Shown here piece by piece: positions 1-10,599 of a stretch of 64,000 nt of DNA. Source of the DNA: Pictodentalium vernedei (taxonomy: Eukaryota > Mollusca > Scaphopoda > Dentaliida > Dentaliidae); NCBI GenBank assembly GCA_031216915.1, contig CM062296.1:667572753-667636752 (forward strand), in the 5' to 3' direction. The number at the start of each line of letters is the position of its first letter. The stretch's first letter is position 1. A program made the translations under genes and the position numbers. The notes under the pieces are model-generated. The model worked only from the letters and a program-made list of their open reading frames with translations, ran no database searches and was not told where the DNA came from.

Positions 1-199
1 TATAATATTTATATTATTTATGTATAATATTTTTACATCATTGTTGAAATAGCTTATATTCTTCAGTAAGAAATAAAGTATTCTATGAATAGGGAACTGT
101 TTTTATGGTTGTAATTCAATTATTATGTTATTCTCTCTGTGTCTGCATACACCTGGGTTCAACCACTATCCTTCCTATAATTGGTTTGCACAGTTAATG

Positions 200-368
200 T
201 CTACTTCCAGCCCCCCCCCCCCCTCAACTTTGGGAGGTCGAGCATTGCTTTTTTACTGGGGTAAACAAGTCCTGTTTTATAAGTAAAATAGGACCTAGTA
301 ACTAATGCCTCTGACAGAAGTCCGCTAAAATAGACAGCGAAGGTATAAACAACTGGCTTGACTTGACT
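200..368 (+). repeat. SINE-like repeat family 2, fragment
   Basis: This stretch starts with a C13 tract and continues with a unit (GGTAAACAAGT, GACCTAGTAACTAATGCC, TATAAACAACTGG, CTTGACTTGAC) that recurs at about 7180-7455, 40200-40475 and, inverted, 28340-28435. The better copies end in AAAT repeats, so this looks like a short retroposon. No promoter boxes are visible in this piece. Confidence 0.5.
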
Positions 369-376
369 TTGTTTTT

Positions 377-627
377 TTAACCCTTTACCTAACATGAAAA
401 GCAGACGACACTTGCCAACAAAATTCTTGAATAACTATTTTTTTTCATTTTTTGTCTCATAAACATAGGTTATGACCCCTCGTTGGAACGAGCTCGACGA
501 GCTCGTTCCAATGAGGGGTCATAACCTATGTTTTTGAGACAAAAAATGAAAAAATAATTAAAATTAATAGGCGATTTTTGAGAATAGCGCTGGCCGGTTT
601 TGGCCGTTACGTTGGGTAAAGGGTTAA
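377..627 (+). mobile_element. TTAA-flanked palindromic MITE, copy 1
   Basis: This is a full-length copy of the commonest repeat in the window. It is flanked by TTAA on both sides, with the body at 381-623. The terminal inverted repeat is CCCTTTACCYAAC. Inside is a near-perfect inverted repeat with arms of about 55 bp, centred on GAGCTCGACGAGCTC. The parts between termini and hairpin differ (AAAAGCAGACGACACTTG on the left, AGCGCTGGCCGG on the right), which gives the element an orientation. TTAA target sites plus termini starting CCC are the hallmark of the piggyBac superfamily (Kolobok also uses TTAA). It has no coding capacity. Confidence 0.85.
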
Positions 628-1285
628 AACAATAATTTTATTTCCATAAAACAGAAACTTGGTTTGGCGAACAGGCATAGCCTATTTAGACGCTTCACCA
701 TACACATATATTTAGTCACATTGAAAAAGAACAGGTGCATGTGCAACAGAAAAGTAAATACACAACATTCATAATAATTTTGTATTGTTTCAGGATTTAA
801 ATCACTTTGCCTTGACTTAACTTCTTGCATGCTGCTGGTTAATATTCCTGCCTAGGTCTTAAAATCTCTTGCCACTGAAATAAGTGTAATATGAGCACAT
901 TTAACTAAATTTGCCCTCGTAACTTGAATGGACTTTTTTTGCCGATGATTTCTGATGTTAAATTCAGAAGAATTTTTCATAAAATCTAGGCATGGCTGCT
1001 TCACATCAGTAATGAAGAGATTTGATGAAAAATATTTTGAAAATACTCAGCGGGTTAAGAGTTCATAGTTGTGTTGTGGTCATGATGCAGCAATAATGCT
1101 GTAAGTGACCTTATTTCCCAACAAAAAATATTTTCAAGATTTTTGTCATCCCATCACTTCCAGACATATAGGCTTCTATCTGGATCCTAAATACAACTGG
1201 GCTTCTCGGGTCAAAACGATACCGCGGCCAGTGGGTTAATCAAGGAACAACTGTTTGTAGAATTGACTCATATACATTTTAGGAT
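628..1285. other. No gene recognised, AT-rich
   Basis: Only short chance reading frames are present. I see no repeat shared with the rest of the window. Confidence 0.5.
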
Positions 1286-1287
1286 CC

Positions 1288-1799
1288 TTGGAACAACTGT
1301 TTAATAACCAGTGGCGAGGTACTCTTTTGGAGACCTCTGTATGGGGACCACGAGGGCCACTATTATTGCTAGTGTTTGAGAGACCATTATGGAGGACTAC
1401 TAACGAGGATTCCTACTGCTACTTTCACGCCACCATTATAAAAAAGCTCCATGGTAAACCATGGTATTATCCCAAAACATCTTGGTAAACTATGGTTTAC
1501 CATGGCTTTTGGGGGCCAATACCATCGTTTATCATGGTAATTTTCATAAAAGTTTTGATCAGTATTGGTTTTACTGTTACCTTCAGCTTCTCCCCACTAA
1601 TGTGGCCAGTACTGACCGTCGTCGCTGGAACGTTTCTTATCGCCTACTGCAGCTGTCAAAATACATTATTGCTTTCATTGCTGTTGTTTTAATCCCTTTC
1701 ACTATATATGGTATCTGTCTCTCTTGTAAGACTGAGACACCACAACGTGGCCGGTCACGTGAGGTAATGATTCACACCAGACATTACGAACTAACCTAG
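1288..1799 (+). other. Weak open region with a hydrophobic segment
   Basis: Two overlapping frames (1461-1799, 112 codons; 1492-1692, 66 codons) encode hydrophobic stretches. The longer frame ends with a plausible single membrane span (IIAFIAVVLIPFTIYGIC) and a short polar tail before its stop. A possible splice acceptor (TACATTTTAG) lies at about 1275-1284. Several short palindromes built from CCATGG and GGTAAACCATGG lie at 1450-1540. I recognise no family. This could be a terminal exon, but a chance frame is just as likely. Confidence 0.15.
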
Positions 1800-1947
1800 T
1801 CCTGGACTATCAAAATTAAAATTTCGGAAAGTCATGCGTTAGCTTGAAACTATGATGTGTACAACGTGCAGTCACTAGTCCTTTCTGGATTTTTGGTTGT
1901 GATCTTCCGATTAGTGATCCTGCCAACACAACTGCGATCACCACTAT

Positions 1948-3245
1948 TAGCTCACCGAAGGGAGCTCAACTTATCACTTGCCGCCCGTCGTCGTGAATAT
2001 TTTTCAAACGACTTCTCCTCTGAAACCACTGGTCCGATTTTCACGAAACTTCATGTGGATGTTCATTACTATATGGCAATTCATGTTTGTTCAAATGAAA
2101 TGGCCATGTCCCTTGGGGGCTCTGTATGCACCATATGAATTGTAGAAAAATTATTAAAAAATCTTCTCCAGAACCAGTGGGCAGAATCTTTTGATACTTG
2201 GTATGCAGCATCTTGGTATGGGTCTGATTCAAGTTTGTTCAAATCGGCCCCCTGGATTCATATTTGGGCTCACTATAGAAGCCCAAATTTGAACTTAGTG
2301 CATTTCAGGCAAATTTCTTGAAAAAATCTTCTTCTCCAGATCCAGCAGGCAGAATCTTTTGATATTCGGCATGCAATATTGTGGGGTGGATCTGATTCAA
2401 GTTTGTTCAAATCGGCCCCGTGGGTTCATATTTGGGTTCAGTTTAGGAGCCCAATTTGAACTTAGTGCATTTCGGGCAAATTTCTTTAAAAATCTTCTTC
2501 TCAAGATCCAGCAGGCAGAATCTTTTGATATTGGGTATGCAGCATGCTTAGAGGGGGGAGATTCAAATTTGTTCAAGCCAAGTCCCTGGGTTCATATTTG
2601 GGCTCACTGTGGTAGCCCGAATTATAACTTTGTTCAAAATGAGGAATTTTCTTTCAAAATCTTCTTGAATTTTCTTTAAAACTCTTCTTCTTCAGATACA
2701 GCAGATGGAATGTTTTGATATTTAGTATGCAGCATCCTTAGGGGAGGGGGAGATTGAAGTTTGTTCAAGCCATGTCCCTAGGTCCATATTTGGGCTCCCT
2801 GTGGGAGTCCGAATTATAACTTAGTCAATATGAGGAATTTTTCTTTAAAAATCTTCTTCTTCAGATTCAGCAGTCGGAATGTTTTGATATTTGGCATGCA
2901 GCATCCTTAGGGGGTAAGATTCAAGTTTGTTCAAGCCAAGTCCCTGGGTTCACATTTGGCCTCACTGTGGGAGCCCGAATGATAACTTAGTTCAAAATGG
3001 GGAATTTTCTTTAAAAATCTTCTTCAGATCCAGCAGATGAATGCTTTTGATATTTGGTATGCCAGCATCCTTAGGGGTGTAAGATTCAAGTTTGTTCAAG
3101 CCATGTCCCTAGTTCCATAAAATTTGTCTCTCATTACTTCATTCCTTTGTAGTGTTGATGAACCATGTCTAACTGAATGTGACCCCAAATACTTCTTTGA
3201 ACCACTTTGGCCGGTGAGCGATTAAGGCTCCTTGGGGCCTCTTGT
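1948..3245 (+). mobile_element. Minisatellite-bearing element A, apparently complete
   Basis: The left end is TAGCTCACC followed by a CGTCGTC stretch and TCTGAAACCACTGG. The right end is CCGGTGAGCGAT followed by GGGGCCTCTTGT. Between them lie about six tandem units of roughly 165-170 bp, each with ATCTTCTTCTCCAGATCCAGC, TTTTGATATTTGGTATGCAGC and TTCAAGTTTGTTCAA. The same architecture returns at 58731. Terminal GCTCACC/GGTGAGC forms a short inverted repeat. From memory, repeats with these ends are abundant in mollusc genomes; I cannot assign a superfamily. Open frames across the units (2359-2679, for example) are by-products of the repeat. Confidence 0.7.
2150..3115 (+). repeat. About 168-bp tandem repeat inside element A
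   Basis: Anchors such as CAGAATCTTTTGATATT recur about every 165-175 bp. Early units carry CAGGCAGAATC and later ones CAGTCGGAATG, so two unit subtypes are arranged in blocks. Confidence 0.75.
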
Positions 3246-3280
3246 ATTACAATACTAATCCCATTCACCATGTAATCAAG

Positions 3281-3521
3281 CCGGAAAATAGACTATCATC
3301 TTCAAAATGAGGTCCACAGAGGGTGAATTTGGAGATGCTACCCTGCACAGCAGGGTAGCATCACCAAATTTACCCTCTGTGAACCTCAGTCTGAATCAAG
3401 GTCTCAATCCAAAACAGAAAGATGTACCTAGAGGATAAATTGGCCCACTGTATGGGATAGCATCAGCAAATTCACCCTCTGGGGACCTCATTTTGCAAAT
3501 GACAGGTTGCTAATATTCAGG
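3281..3521. mobile_element. Palindromic MITE family 2, copy a
   Basis: This roughly 240-bp repeat has imperfect terminal inverted repeats of about 28 bp (CCTGAAAATAAGCA / TTGCTAATATTCAGG). It contains an internal hairpin centred on GCTACCCTGCACAGCAGGGTAGC, and the motif ACCCTCTGKGRACCTCA occurs on both arms. Two further copies lie at 13496-13722 and 37222-37468. It has no coding capacity. Confidence 0.7.
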
Positions 3522-3573
3522 CTTGCATGCAATGCGTGAAAAAGTGGAACCACGTGCCATTCGAAATATCTAA

Positions 3574-4570
3574 GGCCTCATTCAAATGACGAGATTTGCA
3601 CATGCGTGTATCTTTTACATATGTGTAAATTTGCGTTGTGTGTAAATTCTCGTCATGTGAATGCAAATACACGCCTGTGCAAATTTAATTTGCCTTGGGA
3701 GTAAAATTTGCATAAAGTCTGGAGGTTGTGCAAAATATATTTACACATATGTATATTTATACATGTGCATTTTTTGTAATGTGAATGCATAGTGTATTTG
3801 CACCAGGAGGAAAGAAAGTTCCACAGAAGTAGGTCGATGCCAGATTAAATGTTGCAGCCAATGTTTTAGTGGACAGGCTGGATCACCAATGAGTACTACA
3901 GGCATGTTGCTGTCTTTATTAGGAAGCTGAATTGGTTTCATCCAGTTTGGAAATAATTTTCCAGCCTCTCCTCTGTGAAACAACTCCGAACTCAACAGTA
4001 CACGCGCATGATGGACTAGACCGGGCCAACCCAAGTTTATATCCCTAAATATATATTTGTAATCACAAAACTAATCTCCAGGAGATTCATTGGGAGCTTT
4101 GATCTGGATGTGTCACCCATCAATAGCTACAGGGCAATTTGTAAATTCCCATGATTCTTTGAATCCTCGAATTACCTCTTTCAGGTCACCATCTTTCGGA
4201 AATACAACATACGTCTCCATGAAATTAATGTTTAACAAGGGCATTGCAAACACTCTGAACACAATCACATAATGTAGATGTAACAAGGCCAAATAAATTC
4301 CTCGTTGTCCTTATTCTGCCCTAGATGCCAGCCAATAAGCTGCTATGGCAATACCTGTCTTCTTTTTTTCTCTGAAGATATCGAAGTCTTTCTATTGCGA
4401 AGTTCAGTTGAACAATGATGGAAGGAACAGTGAGCAAATCAGTTTATACACATATTGCTTTTTTTATAGTCCACGTGAACGTGTTATAAATATATTTTTA
4501 TGTGTGTAAATTTGCTCATACGCACAAATACACAGGCGTGCAAATAACTTTTCGTCGCGTGGATGGGGTT
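3574..4570 (-). mobile_element. PIF/Harbinger-like element remnant
   Basis: About 1 kb is bounded by similar inverted ends. The left reads GGCCTCATTC, TGACGAGA, then TTTGCAC. The right, reverse-complemented, reads ACCCCATCCA, GCGACGAAAAG, then TTTGCACGCCTGTGTAT. A decayed Harbinger-type transposase lies between them on the minus strand. Outside the ends are TAA (left) and TTA (right), compatible with the family's preference for TWA targets, though not an exact direct repeat. Confidence 0.65.
3760..4440 (-). pseudogene. PIF/Harbinger transposase (DDE_Tnp_4 type), broken
   Basis: On the minus strand an upstream piece near 4090-4140 reads PVAID then a stop then HIQIKAP, matching the first catalytic Asp region of Harbinger transposases (usual form IDGTHI.IKAP). 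Downstream, the 3741-4034 frame has GWPGLVHHARVL at its start and IGDPACPLKHWL at residues 49-60, matching the family's GWPGS.HDARV and GD.AYPL..WL blocks. The second conserved Asp (HDARV) is His here. The segment where the conserved Glu should follow (IHYAF) lacks it. With an in-frame stop and missing catalytic residues it cannot be active. It originally encoded the nuclease that cuts and rejoins the element's ends. Confidence 0.75.

Positions 4571-4572
<2 letters not shown>

Positions 4573-4608
<36 letters not shown>
4573..4608. repeat. (GACA)n microsatellite, LINE tail
   Basis: Nine GACA units lie at the 3' end (minus-strand sense) of LINE copy A and directly after the Harbinger right end. 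A simple-repeat tail such as this is typical of non-LTR elements that lack poly(A). Confidence 0.7.
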
Positions 4609-4712
4609 GTTTAATGACAATAACGTCCACATGAGACAGATGCCAGTAAATAATAACAAAAAACAAAATAAAGATAACCATACATTTCAATATCTAAACT
4701 CTATACATACAA

Positions 4713-5443
4713 TCAACACTTATTAGGTGAATCATTTCTGTTTTGAAGAAATGATCTAACCATGTTGCAGATGACGTTGCATGTATTACTTCTCTTGTTA
4801 CTCATTATACATATGGATTTTTGTTTGTCGCTCATGTTTGTAAAGTTTTGATTTAGTTTCCCAATTTCCACGAAACATTGTTTTCTGAGTTCAGTATATA
4901 TTGGACATCTCATGATGACATGTTCTTCTGTTTCGATTTCTGAATTACACTTTTTGCAAATCTTTCATTAAGAGGTACTTTGGGTTGCTTGTGTCACCCT
5001 TTCTCAATTTCTAATCAATGGCTACTAATTCGTAATTCACAGAAGAGTTTTCTCAAGTCCATATCTTTAACATTTTTCAAATATGATTCTAATTCATGAT
5101 CAGATTTAAATTCTCTATATGTTCTTAGTTTGTTCTTTCCATTCGGGATATTGTTATCAAATATGTCTGCCATGAAATTAGAAATATAGTTATTCTCCAG
5201 TTTAATGACGATGTTATCTACAATAAAAGAATGTGTATTATCGTTATTCATTATCTCACTTATCATTGGTATATCGAATTTATTTGACAATTTCCCCGGG
5301 ATGATAAAATCACTGTATAATGCCGCAGCCTTGAATGTTAGCGATTCTTTATTAGTTGCATGAAGTTTTGATGTGTATTTAACAGCGCGAGTCAGTGATT
5401 CAATTACAACTGGATATCTACCGATGTGCCCCTGGCTGTCCAA
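4713..5443 (-). pseudogene. LINE family 1 C-terminal coding region, copy A
   Basis: The frame at 5015-5443 repeats LGRYPVVIESL, duplicated by the insertion's target duplication. It continues through NKLRTYREFKSDHELESYL, matching KLRTYSLFKNGDSMETYL of copy B. The frame at 4713-4913 (MRCPIYTELRKQCF) is the extreme C-terminus. A break near 4920-5010 separates them. I see no endonuclease domain here; in this family it would lie upstream of the truncation. Confidence 0.7.
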
Positions 5444-5521
5444 AGTGTCGTTAAACCTAAATAAATAAATAAATCATTGGAAAGGATGAACTTAGTCTGA
5501 ACGCAGGCGTTCCGATTCAGG

Positions 5522-5564
<43 letters not shown>

Positions 5565-5593
5565 CGATTCAATTACAACTGGATATCTACCGA
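5397..5593. mobile_element. Short insertion in LINE A with 28-bp target duplication
   Basis: The same 28 bp (starting GATTCAATTACAAC, ending ATATCTACCGA) stand at 5397-5424 and 5566-5593. Between them are 141 bp: a SINE 3' end (CCTGGCTGTCCAAAGTGTCGTTAAACC, split here as the CCTGGCTGTC and TCGTTAAACC motifs), AAAT repeats, unique sequence and a GA tract at 5526-5564. This is a truncated retroposon inserted after the LINE. Confidence 0.75.
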
Positions 5594-6440
5594 GTTCCAT
5601 GCGCACTGCATGATTCGACGCCCTTCTATTTACACCTAATGCATACTTACAAAATTTAAGGTGTACCATTTCATATGGCACGTTTTCAACACTGTTAAAG
5701 TTCATCGACGAAGCCCATATTTCGCTACCATACAACACGATAGGTTTGATTAGCTTATCAAATAATTTTATCCACCTTTCAATCGATGATATGTAATGTT
5801 TCCGTAAAGATTTTACCAAAGAAAATATTGCTTTCATGCCTTTACTGGCCATTTCCATTTGGGCCTTCTTGAACGACCCATTCGAGGAAAGCTTTTTACC
5901 CAAGTAAGAGTATTCATTAACGACACCAGCACCAGTATCGTCTATTGTGAATGATGGTGGTGCTTTGAGACATCCTTTTCGGAAAACCATGCATTTAGTT
6001 TTATCTGTAATTATAGCCAGTTTATTTTTCTACGAATACGTGTGTAACGCATGTAAGCTGTTTTGTAAACCTTCTTTTGTTTGAGATAGCATGACCAAAT
6101 CATCTGCAAACTGAAGATGATTTACGAGTTTATTATCAATGGATACCGGTGCACACTTTCGATCGAATTCTTCTTTTATATCATCAATGAAAATTTTGAA
6201 TAGCGTATGGGATATCACACAGCCTTGTCTGACACCAATGTTTGATACGGACGGAGGTCCAACTCCCTCCTTTGTTTGTGTAGCATAAGAGCTATTTTCA
6301 TACAATGGTTGAATTGTTTTCAAAATAGACCCACTTACCCCCACTCTCTTTAGTTACTGGAACTGCATACATCGATTCACCGAATCAAATGCCTTACGAA
6401 AGCCGACAAATGCCACATACAGGTGTTTATTCTTGTGCCT
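5580..6440 (-). pseudogene. LINE family 1 reverse transcriptase, copy A
   Basis: Reverse transcriptase used for target-primed integration. The upstream piece near 6380-6440 reads AFVGFRKAFDSVNR, where motif A normally has Asp in place of the Gly. The frame at 6030-6344 has GVRQGC (residues 37-42) and intact FADD (79-82). A stop or frameshift separates it from 5517-5990, which continues with SYLGKKLSSNG, KLFDKLIKPIVLYGSEIW and NHAVRMELGRYP, the usual region downstream of the palm. The SLSLSL tail of the 5517-5990 frame is read from a GA repeat and is not LINE protein. The loss of motif A Asp and the frame breaks make it inactive. Confidence 0.85.
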
Positions 6441-6740
6441 GCATCTAAGACTGCGACCTCTCGATCAAGCAACATCGGCGACGGGGGTACACATCACTTT
6501 GGCAGCTCGTGCTGAACATGTACACTTACACCACGTGTTACCATGGTAATTACTTCACATCGGTCGTGTTACCATGTCAATTTTCGTGACTTCCACCAGG
6601 CACTACGATATGACATCACTTTCTGTTCAACGATTTGCTCACCCGTGACCCAACAGACTCACTCAGGCTTAGAGCCATACATAATTTGTTACGTGTTCGC
6701 ATTTCCGTAGAGAGCCAGGATCATCGCGAAGTTGGCCTAC

Positions 6741-6900
6741 TGGTGGAGTGACCCCCCCCCCCCCCCCCCCCACACACACACTATGATGGCGCTAATTCCG
6801 ACTGACTAATGTCTCAACGGCATCATAAATGCATGCCTTAGTCGAAGGCATACCTTGATGATGTTGTTGGAATATTAGTCAGTCGAGATTATAGTTAAAA
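6741..6900. repeat. C18 tract and palindromic repeat piece
   Basis: C18 then (CA)n at 6753-6781. It is followed by GACTGACTAATGTC / GGAATATTAGTCAGTC and GCATGCCTTAGTCGAAGGCAT, inverted motifs that are also seen at 36025-36720. It is probably a fragment of the same repeat family. Confidence 0.4.
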
Positions 6901-7179
6901 ACTCAAGACTTCTTGGAATTTGTTTTTCGAAAAAATAAAATTTACACGTAGTAGTCGTGAATCATCTTTTACCCCACCCATCTATAGGTTACGCCCCGTT
7001 GAAGGCACAGAAAGCGATCGGCAAGCCTCCTGTGTTCCCATATTCAACATTCAGATGTTCGCAGCATACAACGTTCACGGCGCCTCAGGTTTTTGGCGTT
7101 GTTCGTTCCCGTGCGCGGGCTGAGTGCTCTTATAGAGAGGGCCTCCACTCATCGTTCCAAGCGTTCCCAATCCCCTTTT

Positions 7180-7375
7180 GGAATCCCGGCAAGTAGGGCA
7201 GTGCTTATTTGTGCGGTACTCCAAGTTCTGGTTTACTGGTAAAATATGACTATGAACCAATGCCTGGGATGGAAGTCCTCCAAAGTGGGAAGCATATTGG
7301 TATAAACGATTGGGTAAACTTGACTTTATACCAATATTGCGGTCATGATATTGCCAACGATGCCGAACGTGACCT

Positions 7376-7452
<77 letters not shown>

Positions 7453-7456
7453 AAAT
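7180..7456 (+). repeat. SINE-like repeat family 2 with long (AAAT)n tail
   Basis: Shares TTTACTGGTAAAATATGAC, GCCTGGGATGGAAGTC, AAAGTGGGAAGCATAT and TATAAACGATT with 40200-40475. It ends in about 78 bp of AAAT repeats (7378-7456), a retroposon tail. A second, degenerate repeat piece (CATGGTAATTACTTCA) follows at 7520-7560 and also occurs at 6541-6560. Confidence 0.65.
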
Positions 7457-7729
7457 AGGGGTTCACAATGGAGGTCACTTTGACAGTACCTCTTGCGCGT
7501 GTACATTCACACCACGCTTCACCATGGTAATTACTTCATAAGACACTACGAAATGACATCTCTTTATGCTTACCCATTTGCTCACCCGTGTTCCACCTAA
7601 GGCCCCTAATATGCTACATCATATTTTACTTACGCGTCCGCGTACTCGGTGGATGAAACGATAGGCGAATCTTCGTTGCATCTAGTATTCGCATATGCAT
7701 ATATGAGCTTTAATTTGACTAAAACGTCC

Positions 7730-9318
7730 AGTGGATTGGAAGCAACCTCCCTCCTTCTGTAGGTGTCCGTCAGGGGTGCATCTTATCTCCCTCTCTATTT
7801 AAAATTTTTATTGAAGACATAAAGGATATTTTCGACTGTTTGTGTGATTCTGTGTTGATTCGTGGTTCCAAATTAAATCATCTTCTTTTTGCAGATGAAC
7901 TTGTAATGATATCCTATAGCCAGCAAGGGCTTCAACGGTGTCTCAATAAGCTCCACAATTATACTGAAACCAATATGTTGCAAATAAACGTGGGAAAAAC
8001 AAAATGTTTAACATTTGGATCTGCGTCAGTTAATGGCACATAAAAGCAACCAGTATTTGTATCAGAGGCAAGCGTATTGATATGCCTGACGAATTTACAT
8101 ATCTAGGAATAAAATTCTCAAAAGATGGTACAGTCTCTAGTATCCAAAATGATTTGGTTGTTAAAGCCCAAAAAGCTTTATACTCACCTTTTCATGCAAT
8201 TAAAGAAACTTCACAGGTTCCAATAAAGACAATGTCAAAGCTGTTTGATAAATTAATTCAACCTATAGCCTTATATGGGTGCGAAGTCTGGGTGGATCAG
8301 AAATAACGTACGGTAAGCATTACAACATTGTACAAAGTTACACACTTCCTTTTGGAAAAAAAAGTCTTGAGCGTTGGGGAATGTTCCCCCAATCACGCGG
8401 TTCGCGCAGAACTTGGTCGATATCCTCTATATATCGAGGCGGTAAGTAGGATGGCCTCTTTCGCAATCAAAATATCTGAGAATCATAATGACCTGATGTG
8501 GAATGTGGTAGCTGAACAGAGAAATCGTAAAGGCAACCCGGAATCCCCTTTCAAATTACTGAAAAGATATGGTCTCGCTGTCCCTCAACATCCAATTAAT
8601 ACTTACACTAATGTTATAGGTAAGCTCAAGTATAATTTGCGCTTACAGCATGTAAACACGTTCATGAAACCAGTATCTGGTGACTGCAAAAAGAATGGAG
8701 ATAATAAACTGAGAACTTACAGTTTGTTTAAAAATGGCGATTCAATGGAAACGTACTTAGTGGAAACGAACTCGGCGGAAGACCTGGAAATTTTCACTAA
8801 GCAATCATAAGTTAGCTATTGAGAAAGGGCGACATTATCAACCGCCGAAGCCTGTTATCGACAGGATATGTACTCACTGTGAAGCTAACTCTGGGAAAAT
8901 AGAAAACGATAACCATTTCTTATAGAATGTGCACATTATTCAGAGCTTCGATCGGGACTATTTGTTCTGATCAAAAGTGAGACCAACGGTTTTACTGATC
9001 TGAGTAAATTTGAGAAATTCAAATTAATATTTGAAAATAGAACCCCAGTTTATGCTAAAAATTCTGCAGCATGATCCGGGATATTTTCGCCAGACGATTA
9101 TGACATGTTTAGTGATGTGTATGGGAAATTCCCGTTCACATCTCCACGTTCTTTCGTGTATCAAATTAATAAAAAGTATAGTACTTTGATCATGGAAAAT
9201 TGGTGGATGAAATTGTAATGTTTTGAGTACTACTTTTGTTCATGTTACTTGTGTTTTCTCGCATACTGTCCTGTAGACGATGTTTTATGCTAATAAATGT
9301 TATGCTATGTTATGCCTA
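7730..9318 (+). mobile_element. LINE family 1, copy B, 5'-truncated
   Basis: Plus-strand copy from within reverse transcriptase to the true 3' end (TTTTATGCTAATAAATG followed by TTATG repeats). The coding remnant is broken into 7840-8043, 8082-8306 and 8328-8810, with further similarity to about 9190. It provides the unoccupied version of the site where the large palindrome inserted in copy C (8325-8350 here). Confidence 0.85.
7745..9200 (+). pseudogene. LINE family 1 reverse transcriptase and C-terminus, copy B
   Basis: Starts at GVRQGCILSPSLFKIFIEDI (upstream of the first Met of the 7840 frame), then LNHLLFADELVM, where the catalytic FADD is FADE. Next come FTYLGIKFSKDG and KLFDKLIQPIALYGCEVW (8082-8306), then NHAVRAELGRYPLYIEAVSRM (8328-8810) and KLRTYSLFKNGDSMETYL. 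Frames change at about 8045, 8310 and 8810. It is a dead copy: the active site is changed and at least three frame breaks are present. Confidence 0.85.
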
Positions 9319-9801
9319 CAAGCAGCGATCAGACGTTCACAGCAAATGACATTTAAGCTTGTCGCGTCTCAAGTTTCTAGGACCGTATACTACTGCGTGA
9401 GAGCCTGCGTCTGTTCTAGGGGCACTACGGAGCCGGGTATATGAAGTTTTAGGGCATTTAGCCCGAGCATTTTTTTCTCCCGGTGTCATTGTTTTTACTT
9501 TTTTCATTCAATCAAGTTGGTATTGGACTTCCATAACGAAACCAGTGCATGACAGCAGCAAGTGAAAGCAAAGCAAGATGTCCTGTTGGAATTTCCAATT
9601 GTAAATAAACTGTGGATGGTGTTCTGTCGCTGTATACTCACGTCTTGATGTTCAGTTCATCTCGTCTCAAACTTCAGTGAAACCGTCGACTTTGATGAAC
9701 GCGCGCGTGGAATGTTTAAAACAATCGTATACTACCGTTGCTACTACAGTTGCTACTGAAGTAGCAACGATAGTGCACAACTGTTTAAGCATTCTACTTG
9801 C

Positions 9802-10164
9802 ACGTTAATTCAAGTAGGGAACGCGGTGACGCAGTAGTTAGAGCGTTGAACTTTAAACCGAAAGGTCGAAGGTTTAATGCTGATCAGCGGTAACTGCTTT
9901 GTGTCAATATAGCAAAACACTCACCCCGACTGTCCACGAGGTGGTACTGTTTATAAGGCGTACTGTACGTCGATGGCGCAAGTCTTCAACCGCTGCTAAC
10001 TCTGCTTGTGCAGATTTAGTAAGTTGGAAATAGAGTCTGACAGTTGTTTGCCGCTGTTCAATCGTTCACTCCGGCTTCCCCCACCTGTGAACCGTCCGAC
10101 ACGGTGTGACCCTTGCTGTTCAAAGTGTCAAACTCCAATAAACAAACAAACGTTAATTCAAGTA
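9802..10164 (+). mobile_element. tRNA-derived SINE family 1, copy a
   Basis: The body is 9817-10149 with a perfect 15-bp target duplication ACGTTAATTCAAGTA (9802-9816 and 10150-10164). The head GGGAACGCGGTGACGCAGTAGTTAGAGCG resembles a tRNA A box region (motif GTAGTTAGAGCG). The body shares the GTACGTCGATGG and CACTCCGGCTTCC motifs with the copies at 11955, 27822 and 52549. The tail is short AAAC repeats. Long target duplications are typical of LINE-driven insertion. Confidence 0.85.
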
Positions 10165-10175
10165 AACGATTTCTT

Positions 10176-10408
10176 TTAACCCTTTACCTAACATGAAATG
10201 CAGACGACACTTGCAAACAAAATTCTTGAATAACTATTTTTTGTCTCAAAAAATAGGTTATGACCCCTCATTGGAACGAGCTCGTTCCAAAGAGGGGTCA
10301 TAACCTATGTTTCTGAGACAAAAAAATGAAAAAAAATAATGAAAAGTAATTGGCGATTTTTGTGAATAGCGCTGGCCGCTTTTGCCGTTACTATGGGTAA
10401 AGGATTAA
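10176..10408 (+). mobile_element. TTAA-flanked palindromic MITE, copy 2
   Basis: Body 10180-10404 between TTAA sites. The hairpin centre is shortened to a single GAGCTC, so it lacks the doubled GAGCTCGACGAGCTC of copy 1. Confidence 0.85.
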
Positions 10409-10599
10409 AATCACGCTTGAGCAAACACCTTCTCACAAACCTTCTCCAACAGACATAAACATACAAAAATTCGAACGCAACATTCACCTCACGTTCACAA
10501 TCGCCCCGTGATCCATGTTCCTGTGATTTTATCATGCTGGCCAACCTGGGCCAAGCCGAAACAAATTTCTGTGATAGCGACGTGTTTGATCGAATTTTA

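Larger units (their letters stand above)
4573..6440 (-). mobile_element. LINE family 1, copy A, 5'-truncated
   Basis: A minus-strand non-LTR retrotransposon fragment. It runs from within the reverse transcriptase domain (about 6440) to a (CTGT)n tail at 4573-4608. Parts of one protein lie in separate frames at 6030-6344, 5517-5990, 5015-5443 and 4713-4913. A 141-bp insertion interrupts it at 5425-5565. Copies of the same family lie at 7730-9318, 19005-24620 (split) and 54770-55370. Confidence 0.85.

Noticed and set aside
5517..5580. Ser-Leu repeat protein segment
   Set aside because: Translation of the GA dinucleotide tract at the insertion in LINE A.
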